This document shows, in pieces, positions 18,015 to 26,667 of a stretch of DNA of 64,000 nt. This DNA comes from Acetobacter oeni. Its GTDB lineage: Bacteria > Pseudomonadota > Alphaproteobacteria > Acetobacterales > Acetobacteraceae. The first letter of the stretch is position 1; the number at the start of each line of letters is the position of its first letter. The stretch lies in the NCBI RefSeq assembly GCF_011516825.1, contig NZ_WOTA01000001.1, positions 1 to 64,000 on the forward strand, written 5' to 3'. The notes under the pieces are model-generated. The model saw nothing but the letters and a program-made list of their open reading frames with translations, made no database searches and was not told the DNA's origin. The translations under genes were made by a program, and so were the position numbers.

Positions 18015-19772
18015 ATGCTGCAGCAGCGCAAGAAGGGTATGCTGCGAGTCGCTTTTTGCTTTGCCCGGCTCTTCGATTCGGTCAGAGCGCGTATGGCCAC
18101 TATAATTATAGGCTCTGTTTTGCCTGTGGCTATTCTCGGAACTATTCTCATCTGGCAGGACTACGGAAATCTTTCCAGAAGCAGCGAGCGGCGCAGTGAA
18201 ATCGCGGTCAGGGAGATCGACCAGCATCTGCGACATGATGCTGAGCGCACGGTCGCTATGTTGCAGACACTTAGCGACTCGATGGTGGATGATGATTCAG
18301 CCCGGCGGCTTTTACAGCTCGCGCAGTCAGCAAGTGGAACGCGCTACTGTCTGTTAGCTATCGTCGATAGTGACGGAGCAATTGCGCATCAGTTAACAAC
18401 GACTTCGGGTTCTTTTAAATCCTGCGAAAGCGGGGCGAGGCCGGCTATTACGTATGAAAAATCTGCTGCCATCTGGGTTGATAACGGGCGTCCGTATCTC
18501 AGTGTGCGGGTCCCCGTATCCGTAACATCCCTCAATAGATCAGATGACAGGTCTACGTTTCTGATAGCGATCGAGCCCCTTGATCAGACTGCAATCCCAT
18601 CTCAGACACATTTTTCATCGGACGGAGGAACTGCACCGCGGCTGATGACTAATGCAGAAGCATGGCTGATGGCGCCGGATGCCGGCCTGGTCTCCTTGTG
18701 TTCGGATTGTGGCTGGCCTCCCCCCGATGGCGCGATCATCCGTAAGCTTGTCAGTCTCGCGACCGAAGATGTTCTGGGAAGATCATCCCTGCAACTATCG
18801 AGTCGCTTTTGTGCTTATGGCCCGGTTGGTGGTGTAGGAACGGTTGTTGTGGAGGCTGCACGCCTTCCGCAGGAAACGCGAACTATGTGGATGCTTGGCG
18901 TCTGGATCGCTCTCGTGCTTGCGCTCCTGCTGGCCGGCCTCGCGGGGGTGATGATCGCAGGGCATCGTCTCGTTATTCATCCTCTGCGCAGGCTGACTGA
19001 AGCTGTGCAGGAATGGGAGCGGGCAGGAGCGTTCGATGCTTCGGTAAGTCTTTCCGCGCCGCAGGAATACAGGAAACTTGCCTGGGCGTTCGGGACCGCT
19101 ACACGTCGTCTGGCAAGACGCGAGCAGGAACTTCAGAAAGCTGTCAATCATCAGAAGATACTTCTGGGAGAAATCCACCATCGCGTTAAAAACAACCTGC
19201 AGATTGTGGCTTCTCTGCTCAGCCTGCAGGGGAGTCGGATCAGAGACGATGACGTCCGGCAGGAGTTTATGCTTGCCCGCGATCGTGTGAGAACACTCGA
19301 AACGCTCCACAGGCATCTTTATGTTGAGGGTGAGCTTGAAAGCCTCAACATGAACAGTTTCCTCGACGAACTCAGCGCACAGCTTCTCACTGCCGCAGGG
19401 CAGGACGTGCGGTCGCGCATTGTAATGCATGTCGACGCCGGCGGCATTGTGATGGCACCGGATCAGGCGACATCAATTGCTCTGATTGTATCGGAAGTGG
19501 TTTCAAATGCGCTAAAATTTGCATTTCCAGGGGACCGTCACGGTACAATTTCGATTTCGATGTCCCGGACCGGTAACCTTATAACACTCATCATCGCGGA
19601 TGACGGGATTGGCCTTTCGACGTCGGCTGACAATGGTGATCGGGAAGGAATCGGTCTGCAACTGATCCGGGGATTTGCGCGGCAGATATCTGCAAGCCTC
19701 CGGGTTGAAGAAGGTGACGGGACACGATTTATCGTTGAATATTCCGTGCCTGCAAACCGCGCCCCAACATAG
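18015..19772 (+). CDS. Membrane sensor histidine kinase, HisKA_2/HWE-like (PhyK-type)
   Basis: A 585-residue protein with a membrane segment near residues 28-50, a periplasmic sensor domain of about 220 residues (with cysteines), a second membrane segment (MLGVWIALVLALLLAGLAGV), a HAMP-like linker and a kinase core. The H-box EIHHRVKNNLQIVASLLSLQ has His388-His389; VVSNALKFAFPG and ADDGIGLS are N and G boxes. This kinase class typically phosphorylates PhyR, and it sits directly downstream of nepR. I chose the ATG at 18015 because GGGAGAG lies six bases upstream; an in-frame TTG at 17982 is possible. Confidence 0.85.
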   Translation: MLQQRKKGMLRVAFCFARLFDSVRARMATIIIGSVLPVAILGTILIWQDYGNLSRSSERRSEIAVREIDQHLRHDAERTVAMLQTLSDSMVDDDSARRLLQLAQSASGTRYCLLAIVDSDGAIAHQLTTTSGSFKSCESGARPAITYEKSAAIWVDNGRPYLSVRVPVSVTSLNRSDDRSTFLIAIEPLDQTAIPSQTHFSSDGGTAPRLMTNAEAWLMAPDAGLVSLCSDCGWPPPDGAIIRKLVSLATEDVLGRSSLQLSSRFCAYGPVGGVGTVVVEAARLPQETRTMWMLGVWIALVLALLLAGLAGVMIAGHRLVIHPLRRLTEAVQEWERAGAFDASVSLSAPQEYRKLAWAFGTATRRLARREQELQKAVNHQKILLGEIHHRVKNNLQIVASLLSLQGSRIRDDDVRQEFMLARDRVRTLETLHRHLYVEGELESLNMNSFLDELSAQLLTAAGQDVRSRIVMHVDAGGIVMAPDQATSIALIVSEVVSNALKFAFPGDRHGTISISMSRTGNLITLIIADDGIGLSTSADNGDREGIGLQLIRGFARQISASLRVEEGDGTRFIVEYSVPANRAPT

Positions 19773-19877
19773 AATCAGGGCACGAATCCGGCTGATTAAT
19801 CGGGGATGATAATCCGGGAAGGCAGCATCGCGTGATAGGCTCTGTTTTGGTGAGATCGTCTTCGATATAGAGAACAC

Positions 19878-21605
19878 ATGAACGAGAGCAAGGCGGCGAT
19901 CCGGGCGTGGACCCGTGCGCAGGCGCGCCTTGGCCTGCGTATGGCCCGGCCGTCCATAATTCTGAGTGTGATGTCGTGCCTGCTGGCTGCTGCGCAGATG
20001 TGGTGCATAGCCAATATTCTTGGGCCGGCCCTTACAACATTGCTTCCTCTGTCCGGTGCGGCAGGAGTTGATGAGCCGTTATGGCCTTTTATCGGCTTTA
20101 TCGCCGCGGCGCTTCTGCGCGTTGCGGTCAATATTACCAGCGAACTGTCAGCCGCCGCCGCCGGGCGCGCTGCGCGCAGACGGCTTCGCAGCGAAGTGTT
20201 GTCCGCAATCGTCGGAGCGGGGCCTGCCGTTCTTCGGCAGGCGCATAGTGGTGCCCTGGCATCCCTCGCTGTTGATCGCATCGAAGCGCTGGACGGATAT
20301 TTTTCCCGATGGGCGCCTGCTTCCGTGCTGTGGATCATTGCGCCGGCCTGTCTTTTACTGTCTGTCCTGTGGGCTCAGCCACGTGCCGCTTTGATCCTTG
20401 CAATCTGCGGCGCCGCAGTGCCTGTTGCACAAGCGGTCTTTGGAGTTGGTGCCGCCGTTGCCTCTCGCAATCAGTTTCTTGCGATGACCCGTCTTCAGGC
20501 CCGTTTTCTGGATCGTATTCGCGGCATTGCAACGATCGTCCTGTCCGGTCGCGCCGATGAAGAAGCTTTGCATCTTTCTGAAGCCGCCGAAGATCTGCGT
20601 GTGCGGACGATGAAAATTCTGCGTATCGCATTTCTTTCATCGGCCTCCATCGACTGTGCGATGATCGTTGCGCTCATCGCTATTGCCATTGCCGACGGCC
20701 ATCATGCTCTTATCGCCACGAGTGGCGCCGATCGTCAGTATCTGCCTCATTTTGTGGTCGACAGTCTTTTCGCCCTCCTTATTGTCCCGGAGTTTTTCGC
20801 GCCATTTCGCGGCCTCGCTCTGGCTTATCAGGACAGGGCTCTGGCGCAGGGAGCCGCCGCGGAGATTCTTGCCCTTCCGGAGCCGCAGCCGCTAACCGAA
20901 GGACAGCCGGTTCGCACGGTCGAGGCGCATGGGGTGACGATCGTTTTTGAAGACGTAAGCTTCACATGGGATGCGTCGCGCGGTCCGGCGCTTGACCATG
21001 TGTCTTTTACTGTACCAGCTGGTGAGACTACGGTTCTTGCCGGGCCGTCCGGCTCAGGTAAGTCGACGGTTATGGAACTGCTGCTAGGTTTTATCCGGCC
21101 TGACAGTGGCCGTATTATTTTTAATGGCGCGGATATGCAGACTATCGTGCCCGAAGCCCTTGCAAAAATGACGTCGTGGATAGGCCAGCGGCCAGTCCTG
21201 TTTGCGGGTACGCTGAGGGAAAATATTACTTTCGCAAAACCGGATGCAAATGTCGAAGAGCTTGCCGCCGCCCTGCGCTCCTCTGCTGTTGACCGATTTC
21301 TTTCCGAACTTCCTGATGGCCTGGAGACAATCATCGGTGAAGGCGGATTCGGGCTTTCCGGCGGGCAGGCGCAGCGTATCGCTATCGCGCGAGCCTATCT
21401 GAAGAATGCACCGGTTTTGTTGCTTGATGAACCGACCGCTTATCTTGATCCGGTGACTGAAGCTGATGTTTTTGAAAGTCTGAAGCGTCTTGCCCTGAAG
21501 CGCACGGTCATTCTTGCGAGCCATTCGACGGCCGTCCATATGTTCACCGGACGCCGGGTTGATCTCGTGCATGGTCGTGTCGCGGCCCGACAGGGGGCGG
21601 CATGA
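19878..21605 (+). CDS. cydD: ABC transporter CydD (thiol reductant exporter, cytochrome bd assembly)
   Basis: A 575-residue half-transporter with an N-terminal six-helix membrane domain (to about residue 320) and a C-terminal ATPase domain (GPSGSGKST, LSGGQAQRIAIARAY, LLLDEPTAYLD). Followed by cydC, it forms the heterodimer that exports glutathione/cysteine to the periplasm and is needed for cytochrome bd maturation. CydD and CydC are told apart by order and N-terminal sequence. cydAB are not in the window, although in many bacteria the four genes are together. Confidence 0.9.
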   Translation: MNESKAAIRAWTRAQARLGLRMARPSIILSVMSCLLAAAQMWCIANILGPALTTLLPLSGAAGVDEPLWPFIGFIAAALLRVAVNITSELSAAAAGRAARRRLRSEVLSAIVGAGPAVLRQAHSGALASLAVDRIEALDGYFSRWAPASVLWIIAPACLLLSVLWAQPRAALILAICGAAVPVAQAVFGVGAAVASRNQFLAMTRLQARFLDRIRGIATIVLSGRADEEALHLSEAAEDLRVRTMKILRIAFLSSASIDCAMIVALIAIAIADGHHALIATSGADRQYLPHFVVDSLFALLIVPEFFAPFRGLALAYQDRALAQGAAAEILALPEPQPLTEGQPVRTVEAHGVTIVFEDVSFTWDASRGPALDHVSFTVPAGETTVLAGPSGSGKSTVMELLLGFIRPDSGRIIFNGADMQTIVPEALAKMTSWIGQRPVLFAGTLRENITFAKPDANVEELAAALRSSAVDRFLSELPDGLETIIGEGGFGLSGGQAQRIAIARAYLKNAPVLLLDEPTAYLDPVTEADVFESLKRLALKRTVILASHSTAVHMFTGRRVDLVHGRVAARQGAA

Positions 21606-21633
21606 ATACGGTTCCGGCAAGGGAGTTCATTCT

Positions 21634-23343
21634 GTGAGTGACTCAATGCCTGATTTTCCTAATGGTGCCCGCAACAGGAAGGAGGGGGCCGATCGCCATG
21701 CGCTTGTGCGAATCATGGAGGTCTGGCGCCCCCATGCTGTCCGTCTCGCAGTCGGGCTGGTCTTATCGCTTCTGGCTGTAATGGCGGGCCTGGCGCTGAT
21801 GAGCAGTGCCGGACTACGGTTTGCCGGAGCGGCGCTGGGTGTTGTTATTGTTACCACAGCCTCCTTGCGGCTTCTGGGTATAAGCCGCGTCGCGCTTCGC
21901 TACAGCGAGCGACTATTCGCGCATGATGCGATGTTCCGGGCTCTGGCAACGCTTCGTGTCTGGTTCTTCAGATCACTTGCCAGCGGTGCGGCTGCCGGTC
22001 TCGGGTTCCGTCGCGCCGGTGATCTGTTGTCCCGTCTCGTGTCGGACGTTGAAGTTCTGGACGGGCTTTATCTCAGAATTCTTCTGCCACTGGCCGGTGC
22101 CTGTGTTACGTTCCCGGTTCTCGTTGCGGTCATATTTCGGACAAATCCTCTCCTTGCTGTTCTTGTTGGCGTGCTGTTCTGCGCTTCAGCATTCGTGGTT
22201 CCGCTGGCTGCCGCACGTGTAAGCCGGAAGGAGGGAGGTGCACTGAACCGTGCTCAGGCCGGGCTTCGTGTCGGTGTGCTCGATCTGGTTGGCGGCATGC
22301 GGGAGATCAGGGCATTCGGTGCGGAAACGCGAATGCTGGATCGGGTGACATCCGATAATGATACCCTGTTGAGACGTCAGGCCGAATTATCAGCCCGGAT
22401 GGCTTATGCAGGCGCGTTTTCTCAGTGCTGCACCCAGCTTGCCATCCTTCTCGTTCTGACAGCGATTGCCGGTGTCGGGTTTGCGCGCATCCCTGTTGTG
22501 CAGGGGATCGGAATTCTGTTTCTGACGCTGGCCGCATTTGAGAGCGCGTCCGGGCTGACGCGGGCCGGAATGCTGGCTGGAAACATGGGCGCCGCCGCGC
22601 GCCGTGTTGTTGCCGTTGCGGAAAAACAAGGAACACCGGATGCTTCCGTGGTTCAGTCTGATGAGATGCCGGCAAATTTTGATATCCGTTTTGAAGATAT
22701 TGATTTTCGCTGGCAGCCCGGGAGAGCACCGGTGCTCGATAATTTTTCTCTCGAGATTCCGGCAGGCTCGCGGGTCGCACTTCTTGGTTCTTCCGGAGCC
22801 GGAAAATCCACAGTAGCGGCATTGCTGCTGAAAGCGGCGTTCCCGCAGGCCGGCCGCATTCTTCTGGGCGGGGTCGATATTGCGACTTTGCCGGATACCT
22901 GGCTCCGAAGAAAAATCGCCTGGTTATCGCAGGCAACTCATCTTTTCGATGATACGATCCGGAATAATCTTCTGCTGGGCGCACCGCAGGCCACTGAAGA
23001 GGCGCTCTGGAAAGCTCTTGATGAGGCGGCCATAGGCGATTTTGTCCGAACTTTGCCTGAACAGCTTGATACCTGGCTCGGCGAAGGGGGGGTGAAGGTT
23101 TCAGGCGGGCAGGGAAGGCGGATTGCGCTTGCAAGGACGCTCTTGTCGGATGCCCCCGTGATCGTGCTTGATGAGCCGGCTACCGGGCTCGATGCGCAGA
23201 CTGAGCAGGAGTTTTTCAGAACTCTGAATACTGTCGCTGCTCATCGTTCGGTCTTGCTGATCGCTCACCGTCTGACGGGCGTTGAGAAGCTGGATCGTGT
23301 CTGGAGAATTTCCGGAGGCAGGGCGACAGCCGCTACAGCGTGA
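21634..23343 (+). CDS. cydC: ABC transporter CydC (thiol reductant exporter, cytochrome bd assembly)
   Basis: A 569-residue half-transporter: membrane domain to about residue 330, then ATPase domain with GSSGAGKST, VSGGQGRRIALARTL and IVLDEPATGLD. It pairs with CydD. The frame is open back to 21514 inside cydD, but the GTG at 21634 with AAGGGAG upstream is the likely start and leaves a 28-base gap after cydD. In acetic acid bacteria a cyanide-insensitive bd-type quinol oxidase often works in acid, which would be the physiological reason for this pair. Confidence 0.9.
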   Translation: MSDSMPDFPNGARNRKEGADRHALVRIMEVWRPHAVRLAVGLVLSLLAVMAGLALMSSAGLRFAGAALGVVIVTTASLRLLGISRVALRYSERLFAHDAMFRALATLRVWFFRSLASGAAAGLGFRRAGDLLSRLVSDVEVLDGLYLRILLPLAGACVTFPVLVAVIFRTNPLLAVLVGVLFCASAFVVPLAAARVSRKEGGALNRAQAGLRVGVLDLVGGMREIRAFGAETRMLDRVTSDNDTLLRRQAELSARMAYAGAFSQCCTQLAILLVLTAIAGVGFARIPVVQGIGILFLTLAAFESASGLTRAGMLAGNMGAAARRVVAVAEKQGTPDASVVQSDEMPANFDIRFEDIDFRWQPGRAPVLDNFSLEIPAGSRVALLGSSGAGKSTVAALLLKAAFPQAGRILLGGVDIATLPDTWLRRKIAWLSQATHLFDDTIRNNLLLGAPQATEEALWKALDEAAIGDFVRTLPEQLDTWLGEGGVKVSGGQGRRIALARTLLSDAPVIVLDEPATGLDAQTEQEFFRTLNTVAAHRSVLLIAHRLTGVEKLDRVWRISGGRATAATA

Positions 23344-23468
23344 ATAGTCTGTTCGGATGGTATGCCTTGGTTGACGTGGAGCGTCGGCGCAGGCACGAAA
23401 TTACTGACTGAACCCGATCTGTAACGGGACGGGGTCCGGAACTGAACACTTCTTCCAGGAGATTTTTA

Positions 23469-23843
23469 ATGCGTCGGTTGCTCCCTGTCGTTGGCCTCTG
23501 CTTCCTCGCCGGCTGTGCGGCGGGGCCGGGTCGGCAATACGTAGTATTTTTCGGTTCTGGCTCAACGGCGCTTGATGACCCGGCAAAAAATGTTGTCGCC
23601 GAAGCAGCCGCATGGTCCGCAAAACGACCTGACCTTACTGTTGAAGTCGAAGGGTACGCGCGGAACGGCGGCGATCTGTCGGCCGACGAACTTCTTGCCA
23701 TTGATCGGGCGAAGGTGGTCGCTCAGCAACTGGTAGCGGACGGGGTGCCCGCCAGGCGTATTTTGCAGAAACCCCGGGCGCCTTCAAATTCGGAAGGCGT
23801 AGTCGGCTCGCGCAGGGTTGAAATCGAACTTGTTTCATCCTGA
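23469..23843 (+). CDS. OmpA-like peptidoglycan-associated lipoprotein
   Basis: A 124-residue protein with a lipoprotein signal ending LAGC (Cys15) followed by a compact OmpA C-like domain: VVFFGSGSTALDDPAKNVV, VEVEGYARNGGD and IDRAKVVAQQLVADGVPARR. Such domains bind peptidoglycan from the outer membrane. The RV-EIEL ending matches the family terminus. It lies between cydC and recQ with no obvious link to either. Nine bases separate it from the recQ start. Confidence 0.82.
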   Translation: MRRLLPVVGLCFLAGCAAGPGRQYVVFFGSGSTALDDPAKNVVAEAAAWSAKRPDLTVEVEGYARNGGDLSADELLAIDRAKVVAQQLVADGVPARRILQKPRAPSNSEGVVGSRRVEIELVSS

Positions 23844-23865
23844 CGTTATCTCGTGTCGGATGAAA
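23833..23865 (+). repeat. Inverted repeat enclosing the recQ start codon
   Basis: TTTCATCC and GGATGAAA pair perfectly around a 17-base loop that contains the recQ GTG (23853-23855). The left arm overlaps the last codons of the lipoprotein gene. In mRNA this could hold the recQ start in a loop, but an effect on translation is only a guess. Confidence 0.4.
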
Positions 23866-25751
23866 AACTTTTTGAAGAGCCGGTAGCGGCACTCTCAGAT
23901 CAGACGCCACAACGCCGCAGTCGGGACCGCTTTGTCGGTGTGCCCCCGGTTGAAGTGCTGCAAAGTGTTTTCGGGTTCCCCGCATTTCGCGGGTTGCAGG
24001 AAGACGCTGTCAGCCGTGTGATGGCAGGCGAGGACACACTGGTCCTGATGCCGACCGGTGGCGGCAAAAGCATTTGTTATCAGGTGCCCGCTCTTTGTCG
24101 TCCCGGCATGGGGCTGGTGGTTTCGCCACTCATAGCCCTTATGGATGACCAGGTCGCGGCCCTGCGGCAGCTTGGCATAAACGCAGCGGCTCTGCATTCT
24201 GAACTGGACGGAGATGAATCGTCCCGAATTCACTTTGAGCTGACAGCCGGACAGATTGATATTCTGTACGTTTCTCCGGAAAGACTGCTTTCGCCCGGAA
24301 CGCTCGGCCGCCTGTCCCGGATGCAGGTTTCCGTTATCGCGATTGACGAAGCTCACTGCGTTTCGGCCTGGGGGCACGAATTCCGGCCGGAATATCGTGC
24401 ACTTGAAAATCTGCCGCAGCATTTTTCCGGTGTGCCCCGTATCGCCCTCACCGCAACGGCCGATCCCAGGACCAGGAAAGATATTCTGGCGGCTCTGGCG
24501 ATGCCCGGGGCTGCTGTTCTCTCCGCGAGCTTTCACCGGTCTAATCTGATCATTTCCGCCCGTCCGAAAGGGGGAGAGATGAAGCAGGTAACGGCAATCC
24601 TGAATCGTCACAAAGGCGAGGCCTGCATCGTCTATTGCGGATCACGTGCACGCACAGAAAGAGTCGCGGCCTCTCTGCGGGAGCGAGGATGGCCTGCCTG
24701 TGCATTTCATGCCGGCCTGTCGCCGATTGAGAAACGTGCGGCACTGCATCGTTTCCGTTCCGGTGAGCCGATTGTGATGGTGGCGACAATCGCTTTCGGC
24801 ATGGGAATCGATCGTCCGGATGTGCGGGCTGTGGTTCATCTTGATATGCCGTCATCACCAGAGGCTTACTATCAGCAGATCGGCCGAGCCGGTCGCGACG
24901 GATTACCGTCCGATACGCTGCTGCTTTACGGCGGCGAGGACATGACCCGCGCCCGGTACTGGCTGGATCAGTCTGCGGCTCCGGACAGTGAAAAACGCGT
25001 GATGCGGTCCCGTCTGGAAGCAATGATCGCGCTGACCGAGACGACAGCCTGCCGTACGCGTGCTTTGCTGACCTGTTTCGGCGAGACGCTGCAGAAACCC
25101 TGCGGGCATTGTGACAATTGTCGCAGTCCGGTGCCAACCTTCGATGGGACGAAGGCGGCACGCATGTTGCTTTCGGCGATTTACCGGACGGGGCAGCGTT
25201 TTGGCGCATTGCACGTTATCGGCGTGTTGCGGGGTAAGGTCTCTGAACCTGCAACCCGGAACGGACATGATAAACTCTCAGTATGGGGTATCGGCAAGGA
25301 ACACAGCGAGAATTTCTGGCGTGGTGTTGTCAGGCAACTGATTGCCCGGGGAGCGTTGATGATGGGTAACGAGCATGGAGGTCTGATGCTGCAGAATGAC
25401 ATTGCTCGTCCCATTCTGCGCGGCGAAGAAGAAGTCCGCCTTCGCGAGGATGCTGTTCAGGCTGAGACCGGTGGTGCTCGCGGCGGGCGTGCAGGTTCTG
25501 TTTCCGATGAATTGCCTGACGACGCACGCGCACGTTTCGATACCCTCAGGCAATGGCGGCGAGACGAAGCCAGAGAGCAGGAAATCCCGCCTTATGTTAT
25601 TTTTCATGATGCGACTTTGCGGGATATCGCTCTCGAATGTCCGGGTTCGCTTACTGAACTCGGGCAGATCAAAGGGGTCGGTGGCTCAAAACTGGAACGA
25701 TATGGTGCATCGGTCCTGAAGTCTCTGAGTGATGCGCATTCCGGTGCGTGA
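23853..25751 (+). CDS. recQ: ATP-dependent DNA helicase RecQ
   Basis: A 632-residue superfamily 2 helicase. Motifs in order: LMPTGGGKSICYQ (Walker A), IAIDEAHCVSAWGHEFRPEY (DEAH), LTATADPRTR, FGMGIDRPDVR and QIGRAGRDG. Zinc-binding cysteines follow in CRTRALLTCFGE and CGHCDNC, then a winged-helix region and a C-terminal HRDC domain (LRDIALECPGSLTELGQIKG). Length and domain order are those of full RecQ, a 3'-5' helicase in recombination and fork repair. The start is GTG. Its stop overlaps a GTG of the glpR frame, but the better glpR start is three bases after the stop. Confidence 0.96.
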   Translation: MSDEKLFEEPVAALSDQTPQRRSRDRFVGVPPVEVLQSVFGFPAFRGLQEDAVSRVMAGEDTLVLMPTGGGKSICYQVPALCRPGMGLVVSPLIALMDDQVAALRQLGINAAALHSELDGDESSRIHFELTAGQIDILYVSPERLLSPGTLGRLSRMQVSVIAIDEAHCVSAWGHEFRPEYRALENLPQHFSGVPRIALTATADPRTRKDILAALAMPGAAVLSASFHRSNLIISARPKGGEMKQVTAILNRHKGEACIVYCGSRARTERVAASLRERGWPACAFHAGLSPIEKRAALHRFRSGEPIVMVATIAFGMGIDRPDVRAVVHLDMPSSPEAYYQQIGRAGRDGLPSDTLLLYGGEDMTRARYWLDQSAAPDSEKRVMRSRLEAMIALTETTACRTRALLTCFGETLQKPCGHCDNCRSPVPTFDGTKAARMLLSAIYRTGQRFGALHVIGVLRGKVSEPATRNGHDKLSVWGIGKEHSENFWRGVVRQLIARGALMMGNEHGGLMLQNDIARPILRGEEEVRLREDAVQAETGGARGGRAGSVSDELPDDARARFDTLRQWRRDEAREQEIPPYVIFHDATLRDIALECPGSLTELGQIKGVGGSKLERYGASVLKSLSDAHSGA

Positions 25752-25753
25752 AG

Positions 25754-26548
25754 ATGTCTGATCTCTCGACAGGGGCATCCCGACATCGGGCTATCGCTGT
25801 AATGGTTCGTAAGCATGGCTATGTCTCAAATGAGGAACTGGCCCGCGTCTTTGATGTGGCCGTGCAGACCATTCGTCGCGACATTCGTGGCCTTGATGCG
25901 GCTGGCGAGGTTGTCCGTCATCACGGGGGAGCAAGTGGTCCGTCTTCTGTCGAAAATATCGCGTATTCGCAGAGGCAGATTTTGAACCGACGTGAAAAAG
26001 AGGCGATCGGACGCAGCGCCGCTGCCGCGATCCCCGACGGGGCGTCCCTGTTTGTGAATATAGGCACAACCACTGAAGCTTTCGCCCGATCGCTCGGGGG
26101 GCATCACGGACTTCAGGTCATCACAAACAATCTGCATGTCGCATCCTTGCTCGCCGGTGGCCCGGACTGTCGCGTCGTGGTGACCGGCGGAACAGTGCGC
26201 GTGCGTGACGGCGGAATCCTTGGCCCCGATTCATTGACAATGCTTGGTCAATATCGGGCAGATTACGGGGTGATAGGTATCAGCGGAATTGATGAGGACG
26301 GGACGCTCCTGGACTTCGATTCAGACGAGATCAGGGCCTCCGCACAGATACGCAGCAATTCCAGAAAAGTATTTCTCCTGGCTGACCACGCGAAGTTCGG
26401 TCGTCGCCCACTGGTGCGGGCTGGTCATATTTCGGAGGTGAGTGCTTTCTTCACCGACCGGATGCCTTCGGCCGCCATTTGCGATGTGCTTTCTGCTGCC
26501 GGTGTCGCGCTGCATGTTGCCGCTCCGGATGTTCGAAAACGAACATAA
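25754..26548 (+). CDS. glpR: Glycerol-3-phosphate regulon repressor GlpR (DeoR family)
   Basis: A 264-residue DeoR-type regulator. The N-terminal helix-turn-helix is HGYVSNEELARVFDVAVQTI then RRDIRGLD (residues about 18-45). The C-terminal effector domain has the sugar-phosphate isomerase-like fold (NIGTTTEAFARSL, VTGGTVRVRDGGILG, DGTLLDFDSDE). It heads glpR-glpD-glpF-glpK and should repress glycerol use until glycerol-3-phosphate binds. A perfect GlpR-type palindrome overlaps its own stop codon, upstream of glpD. The ATG at 25754 was preferred to the overlapping GTG at 25748. Confidence 0.93.
   Translation: MSDLSTGASRHRAIAVMVRKHGYVSNEELARVFDVAVQTIRRDIRGLDAAGEVVRHHGGASGPSSVENIAYSQRQILNRREKEAIGRSAAAAIPDGASLFVNIGTTTEAFARSLGGHHGLQVITNNLHVASLLAGGPDCRVVVTGGTVRVRDGGILGPDSLTMLGQYRADYGVIGISGIDEDGTLLDFDSDEIRASAQIRSNSRKVFLLADHAKFGRRPLVRAGHISEVSAFFTDRMPSAAICDVLSAAGVALHVAAPDVRKRT
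26529..26546. promoter_or_regulatory. GlpR operator, perfect dyad
   Basis: ATGTTCGAAAACGAACAT is a perfect palindrome of two 7-bp half-sites with a 4-bp spacer. It has the same form as the known GlpR operator (ATGTTCG-N4-CGAACAT). It overlaps the last codons of glpR and lies about 120 bases upstream of the glpD start. Confidence 0.85.
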
Positions 26549-26616
26549 TATTTTTTATGTAAATTTTATGGAACAGGCCGCTCGGGCGAAGGTTATACCC
26601 ATTGTCAAATGGCACG

Positions 26617-26634
26617 ATGTTCGGATACGAATTT
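26617..26634. promoter_or_regulatory. Second GlpR operator upstream of glpD
   Basis: ATGTTCG-GATA-CGAATTT has one perfect half-site and one with changed ends, at the same 4-bp spacing. It lies 34 bases before the chosen glpD start, which argues that glpD does not start upstream of it. A related GTTCGCGAAC core at 26644-26653 may be a spacer-less partial site. Confidence 0.65.
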
Positions 26635-26667
26635 CACGGCCTAGTTCGCGAACCTGAAACGGATAAC

